The notes below the pieces were generated by a model. The model did no database searches, had not been told where the DNA came from, and saw only the letters and a program-made list of their open reading frames with translations. From positions 3,586,501-3,650,500 of the forward strand of contig JAITYX010000052.1 of the NCBI GenBank assembly GCA_021018815.1: a stretch of 64,000 bases of DNA, written 5' to 3'. Below are positions 46,987 through 57,716 of this stretch, piece by piece. The position numbers were made by a program, and so were the translations under genes. Within the stretch, counting starts at the first letter, position 1; every line of letters begins with the position of its first letter. Origin of the DNA: Talinum fruticosum. Lineage: Eukaryota > Streptophyta > Magnoliopsida > Caryophyllales > Talinaceae.

Positions 46987-48265
46987 ATGAAACGAGAAGA
47001 GGTAGAATCATCATCTGGGAGGCCGAAGATGATTCACGTGATAATCGAGCAGGAAGATGGGACGTCATTCCCTATGGAAATAGGCAGCTTAGACACAGTT
47101 TGGCAGATCAAGAAATGGCTTGAAGCTTACACATTGATAAATGTAGACCACCTGTTTCTGAGCTTTCAAGGCTCGCTCCTGGAGGACAATGGCAATGTGC
47201 AGCCCAATTCCACCATTCAACTCGCCATTTTCAACCCCTCTCAGAATCAAGGTGGCAGCACAGACTTTGTCCACCTCGTTTGCCAACCCCCTGTGGGCCC
47301 ATCCCGACATTTCAGCATGCCCGCCTCAGAGACACTGTTTTTCAGCTCAAACAAAGACTTCAACACACTCTTGGTCAGTTTCTTTCTTTTTCTTTCTGTT
47401 ATTTTATTTTTTTTTATGTTCTGGATCTGGGTTATATAACACTAGTTCTTGAAAATCAGGGTGATAAATGGAATTATAAATTTCTTGTGAAATTGTTGCT
47501 AATTTTATGTTTAAATGTAATGCTAAGCAGTTGATAAATTTAAGGAAATTTAATTAACCTTTGGTAAATACCCTGAAATGTAAGAAGATGGTTTTCAAGG
47601 ACTTGGTCAGTTTCTTCATTTTTCTGTCATTTTATGTTTCAAGTACTTCTTGATGTTTCTGGATCTGGTAATAATCTAATACACTAAGCTATTCATTATC
47701 CGGTTGTTAATCTGACACAGAGCTGTTCTTGATAATCGAACCATCAACATAATACTTGGTACTTGAGAATTCTAGTGCTTGTTGTGAGCAGTAATGTAAT
47801 ATTAACTTTGCAGTCCTGATATCTTTCTGGTGAAAATGTTTCTTGCAGAAATTCCTGCTGAAATACTGGGGGTGTCTCTAAGTCGAAGCCACTATGAGCT
47901 GCAGGATGCCAAGATCTTATATGATTACGGGATCAAAGATGGGACTACAATCTTCTTCTTTACTAAGGTAGACTCATTGAGTTCCAGTGAATCTGAAGGT
48001 TCGGTGGACGACCTAGTGGAAGAGGAAGTTAAGCCTTCTGACAAAGTGCAGGTAAAATCGGCACCCTTTTCACATCCTTTTCAGACAATGTGACTTGTAT
48101 ATTTGTCCTTTCTCATGTATCCTGATGAGTTCTTTTGTGAAAACATGTGCAGGTGCAGAGAGATGCATAGAATATGTGATGGATGAGAGTTTCTTTCCTA
48201 TGGATAAACTGTACTTAGAGAGATGACATAGAGATCATCAATGGGGACTGTCAATTCTGGATACA
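46987..48265 (+). pseudogene. U10: frameshifted UBL gene
   Basis: Exon 1 46987-47373, exon 2 47849-48051, exon 3 relic about 48153-48265. The start may be 46987 (MKREEVESSSGRPK) or the family Met at 47029 (MIHVIIEQEDGTSFPMEIGS). d1 is complete (DTVWQIKKWLEAYTLINVDH). Near 47327-47333 a CAGAGACA sequence shifts the frame inside d2; the expected DTVFQLKQRLQHTL reads only in another frame. Exon 2 reads EIPAEILGVSLSRSHYELQD and DYGIKDGTTIFFFTK, then an acidic Ser-rich segment replaces the d3 strands. Exon 3 has a stop within six codons and a large deletion. Normal splicing would end the protein just after exon 1. Confidence 0.75.
47374..47848 (+). repeat. U10 intron 1 repeats
   Basis: Diverged repeat units (TTCTTGATGTTTCTGGATCTGG, GCTGTTCTTGATAATCG) plus two copies of a CTTGGTCAGTTTCTT segment near 47369 and 47602. 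Confidence 0.6.
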
Positions 48266-48967
48266 ACACCTTGTGACTTCAGGCAGTATCTTCTAGCTGG
48301 TTTTGAGTTGTTGTAAAGTGCATGAACTTTTTCCCTTTTTTCTTTCTGTTTCTGAATCAATAAGAAGCATAGTATAGGGCTTCTAGATAGAGAATAGTCT
48401 CCTTTTAGCTCCGTTTTTGTTTGTGCCTAGTTTCCTGTAGATTTGCAACATGGTAGAGAATGAGAAGTTGTTTTACAGATCAAATTGCAATGTTATAGCG
48501 CCACTGTGAATATTGACAAACTGCTTCACAGGTCAAAGTGCAATTGTACACTGTTACTGTGAAATGAAATATTAAGCTTAATATGCAGTTGAAAGAACAA
48601 TTTTCAGTTTCATGATCAGAATGAGGCCTACTTTATGTTTACTACAGTACAATTGCATGTATGTTGCCCAGACTATAGCTCAGAGAGTTCAATGCACATC
48701 CCATAGTGTCTCAAGGGTAGCATCTTAGCTATTTTCGACCTACTTCAGAGCATTGTACTTATTGTCAGCCTTTTTCAGGCATTGTACCTATTGTCAGCCT
48801 TTTTCAAGCGTCGAATGTCTTGACTCATAATTTATCAAAACTAGGAGCCAAACGCATTATTATGAACACAAAAAGTGAGAGAAGCAAGAAGGAGACATAC
48901 TTGCTTCACATAAGTCCAAGGTGTCCAAGAAAGCCAATTGACACAAAGCATAAACTTTAATCAGAGG
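48266..48967 (+). other. U10 3' flank
   Basis: Retains family 3'-flank words (TTCAGGCAGTATC; AGGGTAGCATCTTAGCTATT). A CATTGTACTTATTGTCAGCC sequence is repeated near 48755. No gene. Confidence 0.5.
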
Positions 48968-49213
48968 ATGGGCAATTCAGAGGAGCAGCAAGGCGTCTTA
49001 TCTGCGAGTAGAGGCCATCTAGGAGTTATTTCCACTAAGCCACCTCCTCCTACCACTCCACCTTCTGCTCCTGTATCTGCTACATCTGCTCCTGTATCTG
49101 CTACAGCTGCTCCCGCTTGTGCAGCTGCTCCTCCTCCATCTGGAGCTCAGGTTGATTGCTTCGGAGCTCATTTTGGATGTTTTGGAGTGAAAAACAACAG
49201 AGGGAGCACATGA
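48968..49213 (+). other. Possible small Pro/Ala/Ser-rich ORF
   Basis: An ATG-initiated frame of 81 codons. It begins MGNSEEQQGVLSASRGH, continues with Pro-rich STKPPPPTTPPSAPVSATSA built on an imperfect 21-bp repeat (GCTCCTGTATCTGCTACA), and ends CFGVKNNRGST. The MGNS start could permit N-myristoylation. No family recognised and no neighbouring exon found. It may be a chance frame over a microrepeat. Confidence 0.25.
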
Positions 49214-51290
49214 ATAACCTTGCATGAATAACCAATTTTCATAAAATTCCCCTACAGTCACCACCAACTTTCATCAAATTGCAAATCGTCACATAGAGGC
49301 TTGTTAGTTAGTGTGAGTTTCTTTCCAGTCTTGCAGGATTAGTGCTTACGAAATTTGATATTAAATAGTGAATCAGTTAATTTTCTTACCACGCGTTTAA
49401 CATACTCTGAACTAAACAGGGTCTTGATCTTTGAACTAATTATGGACCGCTAGTTATGTAAGGATCCTGGCTTTAGCCCAGGGGTCATGCTCTTGGAGGA
49501 TTGAGAAATAAGAAATAAGAAAACCTAGGATGATGGTTTCTGTGAGGCAGAGATGGAGGAATAAGAAAAGGAGTGAGAGACAAGAACAATCGAGGCACAA
49601 TGATTCTTTTAACAGAAGACATGAACTTCCATTATCAATAATTGAGAAGTTGAGTTTATCTCAATTTCTTCAACCATTCCACTTATCAAGGGACCTTTCT
49701 TGTATAAGTGAGAGTTTAGATAAGTTGGGAATAATAGGTTGTATATTGACTTTGGTCAACAATATTAATTTAACTTTGACAAATGATGAAAAAAAAAAAA
49801 AGTACGTTTTGCTATTTTGGCAATATTCTACCGAAGGCTAGCATACCTAACAATAGAAACAATTAACCCGAAATGATATGAATCGGACCAAAACGACTTC
49901 AACTAAAGCTTTTTCTCCATAATTATTTTTATTTTGTAAGACAATATTTAACGAGATCTTACATGATTAAGCTAAATGTCAACCTAAACTGAAAATGACC
50001 CATCCGAAATCAAAATCAAATTTAATATTATTGACCCAAGTATAATCCAGTTTGAAATTGATCTAAATCAAAATTTAAACAAAAACAAATGATACATTTA
50101 TGAGGGAGAAATTGGATGAAAATAAACCAACTTTTGGGGTAATTAGATGAAAATAAGTCATTTTTTCTCTTAGACATGAATAGTATGACCTTTACGGGAT
50201 ATTTTTCTGTCAAACTAACATTAAGTTTGACCACCTTTGACTCACCAAGATGTTGACGTGGATGGTGCTTTCGAACACTTTAATGACAGTAACACTAGAT
50301 TTGGTGATTTTTCCTTTTAATTTGGCTTAAAGAGGGATTTAATTCGGCTTGGGGATTTAACTTTTGCAAGAGAGAGTAAAATTAATTGCATAATATGATA
50401 AAGTAAGTATGACTTGTCTATTGAATTTTAAAAGGAAAACAAATACAACGAGCCACCACTATTTATGTCTACTAAATTAGCTTTCCAAGTGAGTGAAATG
50501 TGATCAAATCCAATGATGATTTGACCAAAAAAATCTCCCTAAAAATCATACCAGCCACATCCAAGAAAAACAATAACTTATTTTCATCCGTTTACCAATT
50601 TATTTTCATCCAATTGCTAAAAAGTTATATCTAACCCCTTTTTTCAAATTCATTTTGGCGGCATGTGTAGAAGACAATGGTACAACTAATTGTGACTTGT
50701 CACTTGCCAACATATTCCTAACTTTTGGAAATATCACTTTTTCGGTTCTCTCTCATTTACTTTGAAAAATTGTCTTTTAGAATGTTAACGGTTAAAAAGA
50801 AAAAAATAATAGATATTTTTAGTTATTAATTACTGTCAGTATTCTTTTAAAGTTTTTTTCTTCTTATGATAAAATTAAAATTTTTTGGATACTAATATAA
50901 GGCATACCTAATTTAATACACATTCACCGTACTTAAAGTCAAAGCGAGTCAGTGATCGGGTGACCATTCACTCTATTTTCACCCATTAAGTTCAATTCGG
51001 GAGAGAACACTTTCTTCATTTGAGGAAATTATGAGGAAAAAAATAGTTAAGGTTTCTCCTGAAATAGGGGTTTAGAAAATGGATCTACTTACCTCTAAAA
51101 AAAAATTAAAATTTCGAGGGTAAGAAAGTAGTTTGTGATTATATGTTTTGTAATCAAAATATGGATGTCATTTAAAATGATTGATATTTTTGACAGTTGT
51201 TAAAATTTGTAAGAAAATTTGCATTAAATTTTATCCTACTGAGGCTATTAAAATTAAATTGATAAGGCATAATATTAATGATCAAGAACC
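49214..51290. other. AT-rich spacer
   Basis: No gene supported. The open frame at 49530-49841 is Lys/Arg-rich and shows no domain. Confidence 0.45.
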
Positions 51291-51295
51291 ACACT

Positions 51296-52061
51296 AGGCG
51301 AAAGATACTCCAAACTCGCTTGGAGACCTGATTGAAAGCTGGAGAAAGGCCATGGGCCCAGGTAAATTCATGTTATGCCTTACTCTTGGATGGTGCCCAT
51401 GGAGTTGAAGGAATGGCAAAACTTTCAACGATACTAGTTTCCCAGCCACAGTAGTCGTTGCTAGAGCTAAGAAGATGGTGGAGGACCTCATCAAGTTGGA
51501 GGAAGAGGATAGGTCAGTGCCCAACGTCACTGGAATCCCACTCACAACAATCTGGCCGGCACCACAAGGAGATACCATCAAGATCAATGTGGATGCGGCA
51601 ATGGGGAACGATGGCTGGATCGGTTTGGGATGGTGGGGTGAAACTCCAAAGGAGAGGTGATGTTAGCGGCAGTTAAGAGGATCCGTACGACATGGTTAGT
51701 CACCATAGCCGAAGCCGGAGCGGTCCTTTATGGACTTCAACTAGCAAAATGATCCGGGTATCGAAGGTGATCATTAAATCGAGCAGCTTAACTCTAATCC
51801 ACAGTTGAACAACCCAACTTCTTTCCTCTCTAATTTTGATTTAGTTTTAGACGAAATCTTATTTAATAGCTCCTTTTTTAATTTGTGCGTCTAGATGCAT
51901 GTGAAGAGAGATGGAGCTCTGCTATCCATAATCTCACTAGAGTTTTTCCTTTGGGTTCCCAATAGGTATGGCTAGGGGTTTGCCTCGAGCCTATATCCGG
52001 TTATATATTTATGGATACTTTATCAATAAATTAAATCCTCCTTTCCCATAAAAAAAAAAAA
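51296..52061 (+). mobile_element. LINE 3' fragment
   Basis: Encodes a decayed C-terminal RNase H-like region: IWPAPQGDTIKINVDAAMGN, DGWIGLG, then shifted frames AAVKRIRTTW and AEAGAVLYGLQLA. A tail of the type FPLGSQ...SIN and a poly-A run (52050-52061) after CCTTTCCCAT follow. 5' end and target duplication unresolved. Confidence 0.75.
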
Positions 52062-53383
52062 CATGTACATATGATCAATTTCACCAACAATTATCGTGGT
52101 TCAAAAAAAGTTGAGCCCATAAAGTTTACAGATTAACATATTTCAAATATTAGGTGAATGCCTATTACTTAGCAAAATGTTGCACAAGCATAATAATCCA
52201 TCCGTATATTTGTGATGTGGACTATAAGAAAACTGTAATTAAAAAATTCTAAATTTTTACTGAAAGTAAAAGATATAGTTTTGTCTAATATAATTTTGAT
52301 CCAAACTCAAATTTGTGCAGGGAAATTGCTGTCCAAATCAGTAAACGGTATTCAAATTTCAAAACTTGCCCCAGTTCAGTAACCTCATGTATATTTGCAG
52401 CAAGAACCACTCACAGGCCTCCAATCTCTCTCTCTCTCTCTCTCTCTTATTCAAATTAAAATCAACAATCTGGAGAAGCAAAAGTTGTGTACTTACGTTC
52501 TAACCGCATCAATGGTGAGGTTCGACGGCGACTACAATTGAATCCGACGCAGAGGAGGCTAATTCACCACGGAAGAAACAGGTGAGGAGAGAGAAAAATA
52601 CTCTGGAAGGAAGGCGGGATGTTTCCACCATGTGAATGGGTGATAGCAGCCTGTGTATACATTTTCTTGATCAAATGTGCCAAGGAGTTCCTCTCTTTCC
52701 TCGTTTCATTCTGACCTACCATTGTTCATACTTGCTCAAATCCATTCTGCAATTTACTTTGGTTTGGTTTTCTTGACTTCATTTAATAAGATAAATTAAT
52801 TTCATGTTGTACCTCTCAAATTCGTCCGTTTTCGTAATTTTGCTGAATGTTTGTTTTTTTTTTTAAAACTATGTTTTCCTGTTATTCTATCAAAAAGGGC
52901 CCTTTCTGAAGAAGCAAAAGTTGAATGGGGAAAAATTACGAGTCGTTGAATCTATATTGTAATCATAATTTTAGTTAATATCTACCGAGATTAAAGCTTG
53001 CTGCATGTAAGGACATCTAACTCAGAGTTACATGTCATTTTTGCTAATGAAGAATATATATGAGGAGATATAAATATCTAGCTCGTCCGTTGTTGCATAA
53101 TGACTTTTAATATTATGAATTTTGTGTATTAATCTATAACCTCCTTGACCATATTAACTCATGTTTTTAAATTTCATTAACATCTAATACTATAATTGAA
53201 ATTTTTTTTAAAAAATTATTATTTGCACCACATTGAATCCCGTCTAAATAACCTCTCTTAAATTGCTTCTCTTCTTTTTTATTCTTTTAAAATTCAAACT
53301 AAATTATTTTTATTTTATCAAAAATATCTAAAATATAATTTATGAAAAGATTCTCTCTCTTTATATATATAGAGAGAGAGTAA

Positions 53384-53485
<102 letters not shown>

Positions 53486-55710
53486 ATATTTATTTAGTAC
53501 ACTTTTACCAAATATTATTATAAATATTTGTTTATAAAAAACTAACCATCGAGAATATTATATGACTAGCAATAGTTATATAGTTATCAAGGTTAAAATT
53601 ATCGTTCAAATAAAAGTAAATTTAACTTAAAAATTAGTCCTTGATAAAAAAATTTAAAAATTTCTTCCTTAACAAATATAAAACATAGATAATTTTTTCC
53701 TCTAATTAGCTCTTAAACTCCATTTTCCTTCCAAATTAATTCTTTTACTTTAAATTAGTTCTCCCTTTAAATATATTAGTATATTATATTCATCTCTTAC
53801 TCTTTACATATTACTTAGGCCATTGTTGGAATAGAATCTCTTTATGCATAAAAATTATTTATTTTAGCTCAAATTTCATATTGTCTTAGTTAGAAGCTAT
53901 TATATCTTTTAATACTACTTGAATTATGATCTTTTCTTTTTTTCATATTTCATATCATGATGTTGTATATTGCCTCATCAATGTATTTAAATATTTTAAT
54001 TTTTATAAGTGAATATTTTGAAGTAAAATTTTTTTATTTCTATTTTTTAGGTTTTTGTGAGTATTTCCAACTTTTGATATACTTTTATATTCTAAAACTT
54101 TTGATATACTTTATATTCTAAAAATATGATATTACTTACATTTCTGTCCAAATAAATCAATGGATGTAAAAAAAATTGTTAATGGGACATTATTGTCTAA
54201 TCTTTAGTTCATAATTGACATTCATCAATGTCCGTTTTTTTGTTTGGCCGAGGGTATAATCTGCTTAAGGCCACAAGCTTTTATCAATGTATGATTATAT
54301 TATTATATTATTTATTATCAATTTTAATTATCAATAAAAATATAAGTCTTCAAATTTTATTGTAGATTTTAAATAATTGAATTTTATGATGGTTGAATTA
54401 TATGCACTCCTTAAAATTTTTTTTTTTTTTACAATGTTGGAAGACTACATTCATTTGAATTAGACTACCAAGGTATAATATTTACATGTATGAAAACTTT
54501 AATAGAAATGTACTCCTTTATGTGTTCATATAAATTATATGCTTATAAATTATATAATTTTAAATGGATTATTTTCAAGATAAATATATATTCGTCTTAT
54601 TGTGAGGGTAGAAGTCGATTTTTATGCGTTAGTATTGTAATGATATATGCTAGCCTATTATTGATAATTTATACCCATATGTATAAGCATTTTAATAATG
54701 GTTATTAAACTCCCGATTCGAATGTAACAATCCTATGATTCTACGATTAATTGGAATCTTATGATCCTAATTTAATTCAAAAATGTATGGTAGAATTATA
54801 AAATGATTCTACGATTCTACGACCCTCAATTCATTAGAATTTAATTTCGCGATTCTAAATAAAATTCATAAAGTAGTTACGAGATAATTATATTTTGTAT
54901 CAAAATTTTCGACAAAGTATAGTTACCCTAGATTTTTTATAAATCTTTATGAATGTTACAAATATTTTTATTTTTATAAAAAAATAATTTTATTATTACA
55001 AACAAATATTAGACTCTTATAACCATCGATCCAATTCTATAATTCTAATTCTAATCCCCCTCTAATTTGATTTTAAATAGGATATCAATTCTAAAACCCT
55101 TGATTTTAATAGGTTATAATATATAGTATGTAACGATTAGATTTTTGGTTTATGTATATAAGCATTTTAATACGTTACAATATATATAGTTAGCTGATTA
55201 GATTTTTGGCTCATATCATGAGTTTTTTTTCCTAAATATTATTTTTACATTATTGGGCAATATTTTTTATAAAATAAGTATTATGCATTCTATTATGAGT
55301 TATAGAATAAATAACCATTCATAATTAGGATTTACGTAATTTTTTATTTTTGAAATTATTTTTTAAAAATTATTATTACAAAATATTTTTATCATTTAGA
55401 ATTTATTTTTTGATATAAAAACTATCATTGAAATTTCACCAATTAAAAGATAAAAATTTTCTTTAATATGTCTACATATTAATATATCTCGTTCTTTAGC
55501 GCAGATAAAAAATAGTTAAATGAAATTAATATGTTGATGTTTTTTCTGGTAACTAAACATGTAAATTCTCATATATAACCTCCAATTGACTTATATACTA
55601 CCCATATTTTCATTTCTCTATCTCTTGTTCTTTTTCCTTATCATTGAATTAGATCTCCATTTTTAAGAAGCTTTTGTACTCGAGTATGTTAGACTTTCCA
55701 CTCTTCTTTG

Positions 55711-55713
<3 letters not shown>

Positions 55714-55754
<41 letters not shown>
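55714..55754. repeat. (CT)n microsatellite
   Basis: About 20 uninterrupted CT units, followed closely by a T run. Confidence 0.95.
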
Positions 55755-55758
<4 letters not shown>

Positions 55759-56074
55759 CCAACCTCTTTGTATTCTTTTTTTTTTTTTTTGAAATGTTGA
55801 GGTGTGAGGTCAATTCTCACTTTGTCTGTTCCTATGTCATCTTCTACCTTGATCAACAATTTCAATCAATTCCACAAATTTCAAATAGTCTTATCGAACC
55901 CACCTTCTCACGGAGAACTCACAAATTTAGTAGCTTCTCGTTCTCATCCCTTTCACCAAAATCCTAAATTTACAAGCTTTCGCAACTAGAGAAAGACTGG
56001 AAAAAGAGTGGTTTTGAGGAGATTTTTATATCTAAATGTATTTATGAGCTAATTCTACCAAATATTATCAATAT

Positions 56075-56078
<4 letters not shown>

Positions 56079-56164
<86 letters not shown>
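56079..56164. repeat. (TA)n microsatellite
   Basis: About 43 uninterrupted TA units. Confidence 0.95.
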
Positions 56165-56166
<2 letters not shown>

Positions 56167-57195
56167 TTTTGTATTAAAGATAAGAGCATGCATTAAATAA
56201 GGTGAGATTTTAAATTAAAGTATTAAGGTTGTTTTTCCTAAACATTTAAAAAAAATTATTTGAATAATAGTTTACAAGATTATTAAAGGAAGTAAAATGA
56301 TAGTCCATTAAAAAACCATTTTTTGGAAACCATTAAAAAATTATTTTAAAATAAAGATTATTAAATTACTTTAGGAAAAAAATCCATTTTAGTGCCTTCA
56401 ATCAATTAAATAATATGAACAAAAATATATACCTAATAATAAACAAAAACAAAAATAATCCATAACAACAATTTAACTCTACACATCTTTCATAATTAGC
56501 TCTACATACGTCCATACAATTTATTCGCCTCTTTCATACAATTTATAATTAAACAACATATATGAATAAAACATGAACTCTACATACGTACATACAATTT
56601 ATAGTTAAACAAAAACAATTCGTACACCTCTTTCATAATTAGCTCTGAATCCATTATCGTACTTTCAACTTTACATGAACTCCTCCACCTAATAATTCAT
56701 ATGTCCACAAGTTAAATAAAAACATGAGACAAATCAGATTAATGATTTAAAAAATAGCAATTTGATCCAAATACGTGCAAACAAAATGTAATCTTATTTA
56801 AAATTGACCCGACTCGAATTCAAAACAACTCATGCGTATTTTAAAACGGTTTTGCTAAAGGAATCTTATCTTAATATAATTACTAGTATATTTTCTTTAT
56901 AAATAAAATCTTTTTATCATTCTATTAAATCCTATTATCTAATGCTTTCCAAATTATTTATTATTTTTTTAATAGAAATTTACCTAAGCGTAAACTCTAC
57001 TATTTGTTTTATAAAATTCATCTCAACCCGTAATTAAAAAGTCAACCATTTTTTTGCCACAAAATTATACACTTCAACTTCCATCTTGTGTGCACTGTGA
57101 AAACACTCGGACTCTCTCACCTCTTCCATCAATTCTCAGCTTCAACTCCTCTCCCTTCCCCTCAATTCCTCGCCCACCTTTGAGAGCACTCTGAA

Positions 57196-57570
57196 GCAAT
57201 CACAAGTGAAATGCCTTCTACAAAACATAACTTTTGTACATGGCATATCACTACTAAGTTCGATGGTTGGTTCATGACTCTTCTTCACAATGAGTATCAA
57301 AATTGGCGCAATGATTTTTACACATTATATAAGATGAACTCTCCCGAAGAATTTGAGTATAATTGGCCTTTAACCCCGATGAAATATAATTTATAAAACA
57401 ATAAGCATGTTAAAGGTCTATACCAAATCGAGCACTTCTCAGACCGACTTATCTCCGTGATTACTTTTTTGGAGGGACGACAACTACTAGCAAGTCGGAA
57501 AGTATGAATGCATTCATCAAGAGATTTATTTCTTCCCACACCGGCTTGACGGATTTTTTCAAACGAGTTC
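57196..57570 (+). pseudogene. FAR1/FRS (MULE-type) transposase relic, part 1
   Basis: Reads AITSEMPSTKHNFCTWHITT, KFDGWF, YQNWRNDFYTLYKMNSPEEF and EYNWPL, the MULE transposase core of FAR1-related sequences. After a stop (near 57394) it continues with NNKHVKGLYQIE, and in a shifted frame YLRDYFFGGTTTTSKSESMN, AFIKRFISSHTGLTDFFKRV. Domestic FRS genes are transcription factors in light signalling. This copy is too damaged to work and lacks its N-terminal DNA-binding domain. Confidence 0.8.
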
Positions 57571-57716
57571 GTATCTTTCAATTGACATTTTCCCTTCGAT
57601 TTTCTAAATCTCTTAAAAATAAAAATTAAACTTAATAAATGATGTTTTAGTGTCTTTATGAATTTGTATGTATGTCGGATGGATATTGTTATTAAAGAGA
57701 TAGAGCATAAGTGTAC

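Noticed and set aside
55674..55967. 97-codon frame at 55.7 kb
   Set aside because: Largely Ser-Leu repeats from a (CT)n tract.
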